This document shows positions 34,632-44,586 of a stretch of DNA of 58,595 nucleotides, in pieces. Below the pieces are notes generated by a model that saw only the letters and a list, made by a program, of their open reading frames with translations, searched no databases and was not told where the DNA came from. This DNA is from Pokkaliibacter plantistimulans. GTDB taxonomy: Bacteria > Pseudomonadota > Gammaproteobacteria > Pseudomonadales > Balneatricaceae. A program made the position numbers and the translations under genes. Position 1 is the stretch's first letter. Each line of letters starts with the position of its first letter. The stretch spans positions 1 through 58,595 of the forward strand of contig NZ_LAPT01000095.1 of the NCBI RefSeq assembly GCF_003194385.1. The letters run 5' to 3'.

Positions 34632-34729
34632 ATTGAATTTAGCCGTGCGGAGGTGAGTGAGAAGCCACTCGTCACCGCGGGGGCGGCTGTTGCTATACTG
34701 CGGCCCTGACTTACCCGGAGACTTGTTTC

Positions 34730-35503
34730 ATGGCATTGGCAAAACGCATCATCCCCTGTCTGGACGTCGACAACGGCCGTGTGGTCAAAGGCGTGCAGTT
34801 CCTTGATATACGCGATGCCGGTGACCCGGTGGAAGTGGCCAAGCGTTATAACGAGCAGGGTGCTGACGAAATTACCTTCCTCGACATTACCGCCAGTCAT
34901 CAGGACCGCGACACCATGGTGCATGTGGTGGAAGCCATTGCCGGACAGGTATTCATTCCGCTGACGGTTGGTGGTGGTATCCGTACCTGCGACGATATTC
35001 GCCGTATGCTCAACGCCGGTGCCGACAAGGTCTCAATCAACACCGCCGCGGTGACCAATCCCGACTTTGTCCGCGAGGCTTCGGAGCGCTTTGGTGCCCA
35101 GTGCATCGTAGTGGCCATCGACTCGAAAAAAGTCAGCCAGCCCGGCGAGCCTGACCGCTGGGAAGTGTTCACCCACGGCGGACGTCGTGCCACCGGGCTG
35201 GATGTGATCGAGTGGGCGAAAAAGCTGGTGGCACTGGGCGCAGGGGAAATTCTGCTGACCAGTATGGATGCTGACGGCACCAAAAATGGCTTTGATCTGG
35301 GCGTGACCCGCGCGGTCAGTGAGGCGGTGCCGGTACCGGTCATTGCCTCAGGCGGTGTGGGTAATCTTGATCATCTGGTGGATGGTGTGCTGCAAGGTAA
35401 GGCTGATGCGGTACTGGCCGCCTCCATTTTCCACTTCAACGAGTACAGCATTCCGGAAGCCAAGCAGTATATGGCGGAAAAAGGTATCGAAATGCGCCTG
35501 TAA
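34730..35503 (+). CDS. hisF: imidazole glycerol phosphate synthase, cyclase subunit
   Basis: A 257-aa TIM barrel, complete. It turns PRFAR plus ammonia into imidazole glycerol phosphate and AICAR in histidine synthesis, with HisH supplying ammonia. Catalytic Asp residues: Asp12 ([12 protein letters not shown]) and the one in [10 protein letters not shown]. The phosphate loops VGGGIRT and IASGGVG are present. The other his genes are not adjacent. A TGCTATACT -10-like sequence 34 nt upstream suggests its own promoter. Confidence 0.95.
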   Translation: MALAKRIIPCLDVDNGRVVKGVQFLDIRDAGDPVEVAKRYNEQGADEITFLDITASHQDRDTMVHVVEAIAGQVFIPLTVGGGIRTCDDIRRMLNAGADKVSINTAAVTNPDFVREASERFGAQCIVVAIDSKKVSQPGEPDRWEVFTHGGRRATGLDVIEWAKKLVALGAGEILLTSMDADGTKNGFDLGVTRAVSEAVPVPVIASGGVGNLDHLVDGVLQGKADAVLAASIFHFNEYSIPEAKQYMAEKGIEMRL

Positions 35504-35712
35504 TGGCACGCCGCACTCGCGTGTGCTTTTGACGGCCAGGGTCCGTACAGGCCGTTGAACAAATAGCTGTGCCAATCGGCTTGCACAGCAGCCATATTCT
35601 TACCAGACTTGTTGATCAGTCACCTGCGTCGGCGAGGCGTCTACGGGGTGCATGGACTGAACCATGACGTTTCGCGCAGGACTCTGGTCCTGGTATGAAG
35701 GAGCCGTGCCGA

Positions 35713-36360
35713 ATGCTGATCCGCGCTGTGCTGCTGTGCCTGTTACTGCTGCCTATGGGCTGGTTGATGGCCGCCTATTCTGGCTTCAGCAGTGTGGTAT
35801 TGCAGCGTGTCGAGAGTCAGTACGGGGTGGCAGCCAAACGCCGGGTGCTTGACTGGGAAGGGTTGATGACCGATTCGACCCTGCTCAATGCGCAGGAAAG
35901 CACCAAGCTGCGAGCGGTCAATGACTTCTTCAACAAGGTCCGCTGGCTGGATGATCTGACCGTATGGGGCAAGAACGACTACTGGGCCACGCCGCTGGAG
36001 TTCCTCGAACGCAATGCCGGTGACTGCGAAGACTTCTCCATCGCCAAGTACTTCACCCTGCGTGAGCTGGGGGTGCCGGAAAGCAAGCTGCGTATCATGT
36101 ATGTAAAGGCGCTGGCCTATAATCAGGCCCATATGGTACTGCTGTACTACGCCTCGCCCAGCGCCATGCCGCTGGTGCTCGACAATATCAATCCGAAAAT
36201 TGAGCCTGCCAGCAAACGTACCGATCTGGTGCCTGTTTACAGCTTTAACGGCTCCGGGTTGTGGATCAACAACTCCCCGACGGGACAGAAAGTAGGTACT
36301 TCAGACCGCATAGGTCCCTGGCGTGATCTGCTGGCACGATTGCAGCAGGAGCGGCGCTGA
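35713..36360 (+). CDS. LapG-like periplasmic transglutaminase-like cysteine protease
   Basis: A 215-aa protein of the bacterial transglutaminase-like cysteine protease (BTLCP) family. N-terminal signal segment (residues 1-22). Catalytic triad Cys105 (NAGDCEDFS), His140 (QAHMVLLYY), Asp157 (LVLDNINP). LapG cleaves large surface adhesins and is held in check by LapD when c-di-GMP is high. ATG 35713 has AAGGAG 10 nt upstream; an ATG six codons earlier is possible. Neither lapD nor an adhesin gene is adjacent. Confidence 0.8.
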   Translation: MLIRAVLLCLLLLPMGWLMAAYSGFSSVVLQRVESQYGVAAKRRVLDWEGLMTDSTLLNAQESTKLRAVNDFFNKVRWLDDLTVWGKNDYWATPLEFLERNAGDCEDFSIAKYFTLRELGVPESKLRIMYVKALAYNQAHMVLLYYASPSAMPLVLDNINPKIEPASKRTDLVPVYSFNGSGLWINNSPTGQKVGTSDRIGPWRDLLARLQQERR

Positions 36361-36437
36361 GCAGTGATTCAGGAGTGCTGAAGGGCTGAGGTGCTACAGC
36401 GGCAAGATGCATTTCGGTCATAAAAGGACCGGGACGC

Positions 36438-36480
36438 ACAAAAAATCGTCAGGTCAGTGCACAGCCGGATTTTTTGTTTT
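36438..36480. terminator. terminator upstream of the lipoprotein pair
   Basis: ACAAAAAATC (36438-36447) pairs perfectly with GATTTTTTGT (36468-36477), followed by TTT. The A/T-rich arms make it usable in both directions; it ends the LapG-like transcript. Confidence 0.55.
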
Positions 36481-36562
36481 ATGCTTCTGCTTCAGTCTGT
36501 AACGGAATTCGTCAACTAACCCGGCAACCCCCGCCATCACAGCAAACAGTAAGGATAGCCAC

Positions 36563-37255
36563 ATGAAGCGAGTATGGCTTGCCCCCTTTTCTCTTATGAT
36601 GCTGGCCCTCGGTGGTTGCCAGCAATGGTCTGAGCAGAATCTCAAGACCGCCGTGCCACGTGCCGACACCTATCCCTACAGCACCCAGCAGAAGATGGAA
36701 ACAGCCCATCACTGGGACGTGCTGGCCAAAGACATGGCTGAGCGTATTGCTCAGTCGTTACCGGATCATCAGGTCGCCATTTATGTTGAGCCGCCTGCCA
36801 CTCCCACGACGTTCTCCACTGCGTTCCATAGCCTGCTGCAGAGTCAGATGGTCAAGCAGGGCCTGCATGTCACGCTGGAGCCTGGCCTTGGCGCTGTGCA
36901 TACCCGTTATACGGCGCAGCTGATTCAGCATAAGGATCTTGATGGTGCACGCCCTGTGCCCGGCACCTACACCGTGCTGGCCACTGGCCTGGCCGTCATG
37001 CGCAATGCCGTGAAAAACAGCTGGGAGAACAGCTATCTGGCGCTGCCGCTGGTAGGTCTGGGTGCAGATTATGGTGCCGGTCGTACCGTCAGCAATGAAG
37101 GCATGGAAGTACTGATTACCACCGAAGTGGTCTACGGCAGTAACCTGCTGATGTCTGAGTCCAACATGTACTACATCAACGCCGGTGGCAAAGATCACTA
37201 TGTGGCGGGTGACAGTGCCTGGCAGGGCAAGACCATTCAGGTTGTCGGGCAGTAA
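36563..37255 (+). CDS. lipoprotein, unknown function, next to flgO-like gene
   Basis: A 230-aa protein with signal peptide and lipobox LALGGC (lipid Cys at residue 19). The mature part has a segment close in character to FlgO/LPP20-type proteins (RIAQSLPDHQVAIYVEPPA) and ends with a Gly-rich beta region (MYYINAGGKDHYVAGDSAWQ). GTAAGGA lies upstream of ATG. It precedes the FlgO-type gene by 18 nt, so both are one transcript and likely act together at the outer membrane. Confidence 0.75.
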   Translation: MKRVWLAPFSLMMLALGGCQQWSEQNLKTAVPRADTYPYSTQQKMETAHHWDVLAKDMAERIAQSLPDHQVAIYVEPPATPTTFSTAFHSLLQSQMVKQGLHVTLEPGLGAVHTRYTAQLIQHKDLDGARPVPGTYTVLATGLAVMRNAVKNSWENSYLALPLVGLGADYGAGRTVSNEGMEVLITTEVVYGSNLLMSESNMYYINAGGKDHYVAGDSAWQGKTIQVVGQ

Positions 37256-37273
37256 CGGGGACAGGGGATAACA

Positions 37274-37822
37274 ATGAAAGGATCACTATTTGCCGGTGCC
37301 GTGATGCTTGCCTCCAGCTTGTTGCTGGCAGGGTGCGAGACGGCCACCGTGCAGCCACAGGCGGCGGAAGAGAGCAATTTGGTACAGAGCAGTGAAGATG
37401 CGGCAACCGCGTTGGTAAAACAGCTGGGCCCGAATCTGCGCCCCGACCAGCCTCTGATCGTGGCCAGCTTTGTTAACGTTGATCATCTGGATGAGTCATC
37501 CACACTGGGCCGTATGCTGGCAGAACAGATGGCCTCCAGCCTGACCCGTCAGGGTTTGCCCGTGGTGGAGCTGAAGCTGCGCGACTCGCTGTTCATTCAG
37601 GAAGGCAGCGGTGAATTCATGCTTTCACGTGAGTTGCAGCACATCAGCCAGAGCCATCAGGCGCAGGCAGTGGTGGTTGGTACCTATGCTATCGGTCGAC
37701 AGAGTGTGTATGTCACCAGCCGTCTGGTGCGGGTTGCCGATAACCGCATTCTCGCCGCGTCAGACTACCGCCTGCCAATGGATGCCGATGTGCGGGCGCT
37801 GGTGGGTGCCAAACGCCGCTGA
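37274..37822 (+). CDS. FlgO-family outer-membrane lipoprotein
   Basis: A 182-aa protein with lipobox LLLAGC (lipid Cys at residue 21) and the FlgO domain: QPLIVASFVNVDHLDESSTL (about residues 59-78), LGRMLAEQMASSLTRQG, and AQAVVVGTYAIGRQSVYVTS (about residues 129-148). In Vibrio, FlgO is an outer-membrane protein needed for normal flagella. No flagellar genes are nearby, so a role in motility is only an inference from the family. Confidence 0.8.
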   Translation: MKGSLFAGAVMLASSLLLAGCETATVQPQAAEESNLVQSSEDAATALVKQLGPNLRPDQPLIVASFVNVDHLDESSTLGRMLAEQMASSLTRQGLPVVELKLRDSLFIQEGSGEFMLSRELQHISQSHQAQAVVVGTYAIGRQSVYVTSRLVRVADNRILAASDYRLPMDADVRALVGAKRR

Positions 37823-37903
37823 GTGCCTGACCGACAGAGCGAATAGCGACGTCGAAAGCTCGTTATCGAAAGAACGATATCGAAATAGCAATAGCGAAAA
37901 CAA

Positions 37904-37926
37904 AACGGGAGCTTCAGGCTCCCGTT
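37904..37926. terminator. terminator between flgO-like gene and rep
   Basis: AACGGGAGC (37904-37912) pairs with GCTCCCGTT (37918-37926), preceded by AAAACA and followed by GTTCTTTC. Serves the plus-strand lipoprotein operon and possibly the convergent rep gene. Confidence 0.75.
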
Positions 37927-38023
37927 GTTCTTTCTGGTCCATACGCAGCCGGTCATAAATGCCACTGGCCTGGACAGTGTGCATGGTCTGCTTCGCCGGT
38001 CACCCGGCGTTGCGACCTGAATG

Positions 38024-40039
38024 TCAGTCGAGCAACAGATTGCGCAGGGATGCCAGGGTTTCCCGTGCCTTGGCTTGCTTGACCTCTTTACTGACCCCCT
38101 CACGACCTTCCCACTCGACGTCATCCGGCGGTAACTCATCGAGAAAGCGGCTGGGTACGCAGTCCAGCAGTTCGCCGAACTGTTTGCGCTGTTTGGCCAG
38201 TGTCATGGTCAGGGTTTCACGCGCACGGGTGATGCCGACATAAGCCAGCCGGCGTTCCTCTTCCACGGTATCGGTTTCGATGGCATTGCGATGGGGAAGC
38301 AGTTCCTCTTCCATGCCGATCAGGAATACATGGGGGAACTCCAGTCCTTTGGAAGCGTGCAGGGTCATCATCTGTACCTGATCGGACTCGTCCTCTTCTT
38401 CCTGTCGCTCCAGAATATCCATCAGGATCAGACGGCTGATTACATCGCGAATATCGGCGTCAGGGTTGTCTTCCAGTAGACGCTCATGAGTCGAACGCAG
38501 GGAGTCGATCAGGAACCAGACGTTTTCCATACGCCGTTCTGCGGCCGTAGGCGACGTCGAATGCTGTTGCAGCCAGCCGGGGAAGTCGATATCCAGCACC
38601 ATCTGTCGTACCGCACCGACCATGTCTTCCTGATAGCAGCGCTGGTGGGTCTGCTCCATCCAGTGAGCAAAGCGCCGCAGCTTGTCGATGGCCTTTTCCG
38701 GCAGATGCTGGGCCAGCCCCATTTCACTGCAGGCTGCGTACATGCTGATACCGCGTTCGCCGGCATAGGCGGACAGCTTTTCCAGCGTAGAGGGGCCGAT
38801 CTCACGGCGTGGCACGTTAATGATGCGCAGGAACGCGTTGTCGTCGTCAGGGTTAATCATCACCTTGAGGTAGGCCATGATGTCCTTGATTTCGGCACGG
38901 GCAAAGAACGAGGTGCCGCCACTCAGGCGATAGGGAATCTGATAGCTCTGCAGCTTGGCCTCGATCAGTCGCGCCTGATGGTTGCCACGATAGAGGATGG
39001 CATAGTCACGGAATTCGGTGCGCTTACGCAGCTTGTGCTCAAGAATCTCGGTCGCTACCCGCTCCGCCTCGTGTTCTTCGTTGCGACACAGGATGACCCG
39101 CAGCGGATCACCAAAGCCCTTGTCACTCCACAGCTCCTTGGTGAATTCATGGGGATTGTTGGCGATCAGCACGTTGGCAGCCTTGAGGATGCGGCCGGTG
39201 GAACGGTAATTCTGCTCCAGCTTCACGATCTTGAGGCTGGGGAAGTCGCGTGCCAGCTGGCTGAGGTTTTCCGGGCGGGCACCGCGCCAGGCATAGATCG
39301 ACTGGTCATCATCCCCTACCACGGTGAACTGGGCGCGTTTACCCACCAGCAGTTTGACCAGCAGATACTGGCTCATGTTGGTGTCCTGGTATTCGTCAAC
39401 CAGCAGGTAATGCACCTTGTTCTGCCAGCGCTCCAGCACCTCCGGGTAATCACGGAACAGCTCCGCCGGCAGACGGATCAGGTCATCGAAATCGACGGCG
39501 TTGTAGGCCTGCAGAATACGGTTGTATTCCTGATAGACCTGTCCGGCCAGCAGCTCATCATTGTTGGCGGCGTGGCTGATGATGTAATGCGGATCGGCCA
39601 GATCGTTCTTCCAGTTGGAGATCAGATGCTGAACATATTCCGCGACCTCCAGATCCTGCTGCTTGAGGGTCTGCAGAATATCCTTGATCAGTGCCAGGGC
39701 ATCCTGCTGGTCGAAGATGGAGAATCCGGGTTTGTAACCCAGGGTCTTCAGCTCCTTGCGGATGATGTTCAGCCCCAGGTTGTGGAAGGTGGAGACGGTC
39801 AGACCGCGCGAAGCCTGTCCTTTGATCAGCTTGCCGACACGCTCTTTCATCTCGCGGGCGGCCTTGTTGGTGAAGGTCACCGCAACGATGTGCTGTGCCT
39901 TGTAGCCGCACTGCTCGACCAGATAGGCGATCTTGCGGGTGATGACCGAGGTCTTGCCGCTGCCCGCTCCGGCCAGGACCAGCAAGGGGCCTGAGATGTT
40001 GCGTACGGCTTCCTGTTGTCTTGGGTTGAGTTGGCTCAC
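38024..40039 (-). CDS. rep: ATP-dependent DNA helicase Rep
   Basis: A 671-aa superfamily 1A 3'-5' helicase that helps forks past protein blocks. Walker A GAGSGKT (Lys29), VDEYQDTN (Walker B), GDDDQSIYAWRGA, LEQNYRS, and LMTLHASKGLE-type motif VI region are all present. GTG 40039 (MSQLNPRQQEAV) is chosen because AGGTG lies 6 nt upstream and it gives the usual Rep N-terminus; a GTG three codons earlier is possible. Sequence fits Rep better than UvrD or PcrA by length and SRLIL-type segments. Confidence 0.92.
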   Translation of the reverse strand: MSQLNPRQQEAVRNISGPLLVLAGAGSGKTSVITRKIAYLVEQCGYKAQHIVAVTFTNKAAREMKERVGKLIKGQASRGLTVSTFHNLGLNIIRKELKTLGYKPGFSIFDQQDALALIKDILQTLKQQDLEVAEYVQHLISNWKNDLADPHYIISHAANNDELLAGQVYQEYNRILQAYNAVDFDDLIRLPAELFRDYPEVLERWQNKVHYLLVDEYQDTNMSQYLLVKLLVGKRAQFTVVGDDDQSIYAWRGARPENLSQLARDFPSLKIVKLEQNYRSTGRILKAANVLIANNPHEFTKELWSDKGFGDPLRVILCRNEEHEAERVATEILEHKLRKRTEFRDYAILYRGNHQARLIEAKLQSYQIPYRLSGGTSFFARAEIKDIMAYLKVMINPDDDNAFLRIINVPRREIGPSTLEKLSAYAGERGISMYAACSEMGLAQHLPEKAIDKLRRFAHWMEQTHQRCYQEDMVGAVRQMVLDIDFPGWLQQHSTSPTAAERRMENVWFLIDSLRSTHERLLEDNPDADIRDVISRLILMDILERQEEEDESDQVQMMTLHASKGLEFPHVFLIGMEEELLPHRNAIETDTVEEERRLAYVGITRARETLTMTLAKQRKQFGELLDCVPSRFLDELPPDDVEWEGREGVSKEVKQAKARETLASLRNLLLD

Positions 40040-40311
40040 GGCTGGCACCTGTTATCTCGTGTGAAGCCGGATGATTCTAGCAGATCGCTTCACAATTCGT
40101 TGCATAACGGTTGTTGTAATAAATTGACATAAAGGGCTAAAGTGAACTCTTCTTTGGCAAACGATATAAGGAAGCGAAAGGAAGTCCGCTTGCATGGCTT
40201 TCATGCTTCGCATGATCTGTTGGGTCCCAACGCCAGCAATATCAAGGTGTTAGCTACTCACAGTCTGGTTGTACTTCAGAAATATCCGGTAGTTGTCTGG
40301 AGTTGAAATGC

Positions 40312-42048
40312 ATGTCGAATGAAAGCCAGCAGACGGTAAACAGACCGCTTCGTCTCCTGCTGGTCCATCCTAATCCTCGGGCGCAGGCGCTGTTCCAGAT
40401 TCTGGTTGCGCGTGCCGAGGCAGCCTATGAGCTGAGCTGGTGCTGTGATATTGACAGCGCCCGTACGGCCTTGGCTATGGACTGGGTCGACGTTCTGCTG
40501 CTGCACAACCCCCTGCGTGAAGAACGCTCCATCGATCTGCTCAAACTGACCAATACTGACGGCAGTGCTGTACCCGTTGTGGTGCTGGGCAGGCTGTTAC
40601 GCAGCTCTGGTGGCCGTGAGCTGATTTACAAGATGGGCGCTGCTGACTACCTGTCGATTCTGCAACTCAGTCTGGATGCCTTTGAAAAGGCCATTCACAC
40701 CGCTCGCGAGCGTCACCAGCAACGCACGATCCTGCATCAGATCAGCCACCACGACATCGTCACCGGCGCTGCCAACCGGCAGATGTTTGTCCAGCGTCTG
40801 CAGCATGCCCTGCAGATGGCCGATGCGCATCAGAAACGGGTGGTGGTGCTGCAACTCAATCTGGACGGTTTCCAGAAGGTCAATGATTCCCTTGGCCATC
40901 AGCTGGGTGACGACATTCTGCGCGAAACCGTGCAGCGCTTGTTGCTGACTCTGCCTTCAGCGGAGCATCTGGGGCGGATCAGTGATAACCAGTTCGCCAT
41001 CATGCTGGCCGATCTCGATAACCGCGAGCAGGTGATGCCGACTCTGTATCAGCTGCAACGCCTGTTCAATCAGCCCTATCTGCTGCCTAGCGGGCAGATC
41101 AGTCTGGGTTGCAGTATCGGCGTCAGTTTCTTCCCTGATACGGCGCACAATCTGGATGAATTGTTGCGGCAGGCGGGCATCGCCATGCATGAGGCCAAAC
41201 GCCATCCCGGTGTCAGCCATCACCTGTTTGAACCCGGTCAGGATTCCAAAACCTCGGAAGCCTTCAGCCTGGAAGCGGACTTCCGCCGTGCCCTGCGCCG
41301 TAATGAGTTGCGCCTGTATTACCAGCCACGGGTGGATGTGCGAACCGAGGAAACCGTCGCCGCCGAAGGCCTGATTCGCTGGCAGCACCCAACGCGTGGC
41401 TTGCTGATGCCCAACGAATTCATTCCGATGGCCGAACGTACCGGTCTGATCGTGCCGATGGGCTACTGGGTGATTCACCAGGCCTGTCAGGATGCCAACT
41501 TCCTTCGTCACCACCGGTTGCCGCAGATTCAGCTCAGCATCAACCTGTCGTTCCGGCAGTTCAGCGATCCGATGCTGACCCGCACCATCACGCGTATTTT
41601 CCAGACCACTCAGGCTGATCCGCGCAATATCGAATTCGAGCTGACCGAGTCAGCGATGATGAAGAATGAGCAGCAGACCACCCAGTGCATCAAGGAGCTG
41701 ACCGAGCTTGGCGCCTGCTTTGCGCTGGATGATTTCGGTACGGGGTATTCATCGTTTGCCCATTTGCAGCGCCTGCCGCTGACCCGCCTGAAGATCGACA
41801 AATCCTTCGTCAAGGAAGCTACCAGCTGTGGCGACAACGAGATCATCGTCCGCGCCATGATCAGTCTGGCCCATAACCTGCGTATGCTGGTGGTGGCAGA
41901 AGGGGTGGAAACACCGGAGCAGCTGCTGTTCCTGCGGCAGTATCGCTGCGATCAGGCGCAGGGCTTCCTGTTTGGCCGCCCACAGTGTTTTGAAGACCTG
42001 TGCCGCATGCTGGAAGGCCAGCAATATCGCCACCTCTCGCTTGGCTGA
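40312..42048 (+). CDS. c-di-GMP protein: receiver-like, degenerate GGDEF, EAL
   Basis: A 578-aa cytoplasmic protein. Residues 12-130 resemble a receiver domain but the phospho-acceptor Asp is not obvious (DVLLLHNPL). The GGDEF domain (about 148-300) is degenerate: the signature reads ISDNQF, so no cyclase activity is expected. The EAL domain (about 320-570) keeps EGL (variant of EAL, near 352), QPRVD, ELTES, DDFGTGYSS (near 472), KIDKSF and VAEGVET, so phosphodiesterase activity is plausible. ATG 40312 has GGAG 9 nt upstream. It stands alone after the divergent rep gene. Confidence 0.85.
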   Translation: MSNESQQTVNRPLRLLLVHPNPRAQALFQILVARAEAAYELSWCCDIDSARTALAMDWVDVLLLHNPLREERSIDLLKLTNTDGSAVPVVVLGRLLRSSGGRELIYKMGAADYLSILQLSLDAFEKAIHTARERHQQRTILHQISHHDIVTGAANRQMFVQRLQHALQMADAHQKRVVVLQLNLDGFQKVNDSLGHQLGDDILRETVQRLLLTLPSAEHLGRISDNQFAIMLADLDNREQVMPTLYQLQRLFNQPYLLPSGQISLGCSIGVSFFPDTAHNLDELLRQAGIAMHEAKRHPGVSHHLFEPGQDSKTSEAFSLEADFRRALRRNELRLYYQPRVDVRTEETVAAEGLIRWQHPTRGLLMPNEFIPMAERTGLIVPMGYWVIHQACQDANFLRHHRLPQIQLSINLSFRQFSDPMLTRTITRIFQTTQADPRNIEFELTESAMMKNEQQTTQCIKELTELGACFALDDFGTGYSSFAHLQRLPLTRLKIDKSFVKEATSCGDNEIIVRAMISLAHNLRMLVVAEGVETPEQLLFLRQYRCDQAQGFLFGRPQCFEDLCRMLEGQQYRHLSLG

Positions 42049-42117
42049 CAGACGTCAGCAGCGCATGGCGTTATGCTGTCTCTCCAATGTCCGTTCTATA
42101 GCGCTGCGAGTTCACCC

Positions 42118-42579
42118 ATGATTGAACAGAAAACCACGCTGATGCCTGCTGCCAAGCGGGTCGCCCTGATCGCTCACGACAACCGTAAGGATTTGCTGCT
42201 GGACTGGTGCCAGACCCACTTGCAGCATCTGCACGGCCATACCCTGTTTGCTACCGGGACGACCGGTCGGGTGCTGGAAAAGGCGCTGGGTATCAGTGTC
42301 AATAAACTGATCAGTGGCCCGCTGGGTGGGGATCAGCAGATTGGCGCCATGGTGACCGAGCGCCAGATCGATGTGATGATTTTCTTCTGGGACCCGTTCG
42401 AGCCGATGCCCCATGACCCGGATGTCAAAGCCCTGCTGCGTGTGGCGGCGGTGTGGAATATTCCGGTGGCCTGCAGCCGCGCCAGTGCGGACTTCCTCAT
42501 CACTTCGCCCTTTATGCAGCAGGAATACGAATACCAGATTCCTGACTATGACGCCTATCTTGCCAGCAGAGGGTTTTAA
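42118..42579 (+). CDS. mgsA: methylglyoxal synthase
   Basis: A 153-aa enzyme converting dihydroxyacetone phosphate to methylglyoxal and phosphate, a bypass of lower glycolysis. AHDNRKDLL (His20, near the N-terminus), ATGTTGRVL, SGPLGGDQQIGAM with catalytic Asp72, and FFWDPFEPMPHDPDVKALLR are the family motifs. The start MIEQKTT matches family length; the longer frame adds a non-conserved leader. No strong ribosome-binding site. Confidence 0.95.
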   Translation: MIEQKTTLMPAAKRVALIAHDNRKDLLLDWCQTHLQHLHGHTLFATGTTGRVLEKALGISVNKLISGPLGGDQQIGAMVTERQIDVMIFFWDPFEPMPHDPDVKALLRVAAVWNIPVACSRASADFLITSPFMQQEYEYQIPDYDAYLASRGF

Positions 42580-42648
42580 CAGGCGGTTGAGCACCCGTTC
42601 ACGAACGTGTGCTGTTCTGCCTGTTGCGCGCAGTCTGCCCTGTGCAGC

Positions 42649-44154
42649 TTAAACCGGGCGGTCCAGCTGGCGGTATGACAAGGCTTCCAGCACATGACGC
42701 ATACCGATCTGCGCCTCTCCGGCCATGTCTGCCAGGGTGCGGCTGACTCGTAATACCCGATGATAGGCACGGGCCGACAGGCCCAGACGATCCACCGCCT
42801 GCCGCAAGGTGGCAGCGGTGGCTTCATCCACATCACAGAACTGATCCAGAGCCTGCCCCTGCAGGTGAGCGTTAAGACACCCCTGACGCTGCAGCTGTAA
42901 CTGCCGCACTTCGGTCACCTGCTGACGGATCTGGGCGCTGTTCGGGCCGCTGCGTTCGGCCTGACGCAGGGTTTGCCAGTCAGGGGTCTGCACCCGCAGA
43001 TGCAGGTCGATGCGATCCAGCAGCGGGCCGGACAGGCGACTGCGATAACGGCGGATCTGCTCGGCAGAACACTGGCAGCGGCCGCTGCTGTCGCCGTGAT
43101 AGCCACAAGGGCAGGGATTCATCGCCGCAATCAGCTGGAAACGGGCGGGAAAGGTCACCTTGGCGCGGGCACGGGACAGGGTGATATGGCCAGACTCCAG
43201 CGGTTCCCGCATGACCTCCAGTACCTTGCGGTCAAACTCCGGCAGTTCATCGAGAAACAGCACGCCCTGATGGGCCAGCGAAATGTCGCCGGGTCGGGGC
43301 TCACTACCTCCTCCTACCAGCGCCGCGGCCGAGGCACTGTGGTGTGGCGCGCGGAAGGGGCGCTGCGGCCAGCCGCCCTCTTCCAGATAGCCTGCCAGCA
43401 GTGATTCCACTGCTGCGACTTCCAGTGCTTCCTCTTCATCCAGTACCGGCAGCAAGCCGGGAAGGCGGCTGGCCAGCAGGGTCTTGCCGGTGCCGGGCGG
43501 GCCAAACAGCAGCGCGTTATGGCCGCCCGAAGCGACCACCTGCAGTGCCCGCTTGGCCTGTTGCTGACCTTTGACATCCAGAATATCGGGATAGTCCGGC
43601 ATGATGCTGGCACTGATGCAGCCCTCGTAGAACGGCAGCGGGGTCAGCCCCTTGAGATGGGCACAGAGCCCCAGCAGATCGGTGACCGGCAGCAGTTGCG
43701 CCTGCTGTACCAGCGCGGCACGGGGCGCATTGTCCGCAGGTAAGACCAGACAGCGGCGTGCATCCCGGCTGGCGCGTGCCGCCACCAGCGCGCCGGGCAC
43801 AGGACGGATGCGACCATCCAGTGCCAGTTCGCCGATACATTCCAGATGCTTTAACGGCTCCAGCGGGATCTGGCCGGAAGCGGCGAGAATCCCCAACGCG
43901 ATGGCCAGATCGTAGCGTCCGCCGGTTTTGGGCAGGTCCGCCGGGGCCAGATTGACGGTGATGCGCCCCAGTGGGAACTCCAGCTGACTGGTCTGGATGG
44001 CACTGCGTACCCGCTCCTTGCTTTCGCGCACGGCAGCTTCGGGTAAACCCACCATATTCAGCGCAGGCAAGCCAGCAGAAATGTGCACTTCGACAGTGAC
44101 GGCGGGGGCATCGACACCGAGCAGCGCCCGGCTGTTGACGACAGCAAGTGTCAT
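42649..44154 (-). CDS. comM: YifB/ComM-family Mg-chelatase-like AAA+ ATPase
   Basis: A 501-aa protein: N-terminal Lon-protease-like domain (residues 1-165, with GLPALNMVGLPEAAVRESKE), central ATPase with Walker A GPPGTGKT (218-225) and VLFLDELPEF (Walker B), and a zinc-finger-like CPCGYHG...CQCS insertion. In Haemophilus and Vibrio ComM drives branch migration during natural transformation. Full length. It runs opposite to mgsA, with the minus-strand ubiK gene 127 nt upstream. Confidence 0.9.
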   Translation of the reverse strand: MTLAVVNSRALLGVDAPAVTVEVHISAGLPALNMVGLPEAAVRESKERVRSAIQTSQLEFPLGRITVNLAPADLPKTGGRYDLAIALGILAASGQIPLEPLKHLECIGELALDGRIRPVPGALVAARASRDARRCLVLPADNAPRAALVQQAQLLPVTDLLGLCAHLKGLTPLPFYEGCISASIMPDYPDILDVKGQQQAKRALQVVASGGHNALLFGPPGTGKTLLASRLPGLLPVLDEEEALEVAAVESLLAGYLEEGGWPQRPFRAPHHSASAAALVGGGSEPRPGDISLAHQGVLFLDELPEFDRKVLEVMREPLESGHITLSRARAKVTFPARFQLIAAMNPCPCGYHGDSSGRCQCSAEQIRRYRSRLSGPLLDRIDLHLRVQTPDWQTLRQAERSGPNSAQIRQQVTEVRQLQLQRQGCLNAHLQGQALDQFCDVDEATAATLRQAVDRLGLSARAYHRVLRVSRTLADMAGEAQIGMRHVLEALSYRQLDRPV

Positions 44155-44280
44155 AGATACGTCCTTGTTATGGGCTGCCAGCCATCCAGCGGCAGGTGCC
44201 TGAGCCGATGGGCAGCAGGCGGTGTAGTGGCGTTTTAGCAGACAGCGCAGAGGCCGGGGCGCTCTGCACTGCAGGAAGGG

Positions 44281-44586
44281 TTATTCGTCGGCCTGTGGGT
44301 TGACCTTCACAAAGCCTTCGCCTTCGTTGTCTTCTCCGGCGCTGCCGCTGTTGCCCTGCTCCAGCGCGGCCAGACGCACTTCCAGCGCTTCCAGACGGGC
44401 GCGGGTACGCTGCAGCACTTCTACCTGCACATCGAATTCTTCGCGGGTTACCAGATCCAGTTTGGCAAAGGTGCTCTGCAGGGTCTGACGCACCATCTTC
44501 TGAATTTCTTCATGAGGCAGCGGCAGGCTGGACAGGCCCTGACTGAGCTGCTGCTGCAGATTTTCAAAGAGTTTGGAGTTGATCAT
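44281..44586 (-). CDS. ubiK: ubiquinone biosynthesis accessory factor UbiK (BMFP family)
   Basis: A 101-aa protein starting MINSKLFENLQQQLSQGLSS. Two parts: an amphipathic N-terminal helix and a C-terminal trimeric coiled coil (LVTREEFDVQVEVLQRTRA, about residues 45-63, then ARLEALEVRLAALE) as in YqiC/UbiK, which helps the UbiJ complex make ubiquinone. AGGGGA lies upstream of ATG. The acidic tail (GEDNEGEGF) is family-typical. The start is well inside a longer open frame. Confidence 0.88.
   Translation of the reverse strand: MINSKLFENLQQQLSQGLSSLPLPHEEIQKMVRQTLQSTFAKLDLVTREEFDVQVEVLQRTRARLEALEVRLAALEQGNSGSAGEDNEGEGFVKVNPQADE

Noticed and set aside
38486..39994. 502-codon plus-strand frame opposite rep
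   Set aside because: Lies wholly within the conserved rep helicase gene on the other strand and resembles no protein.
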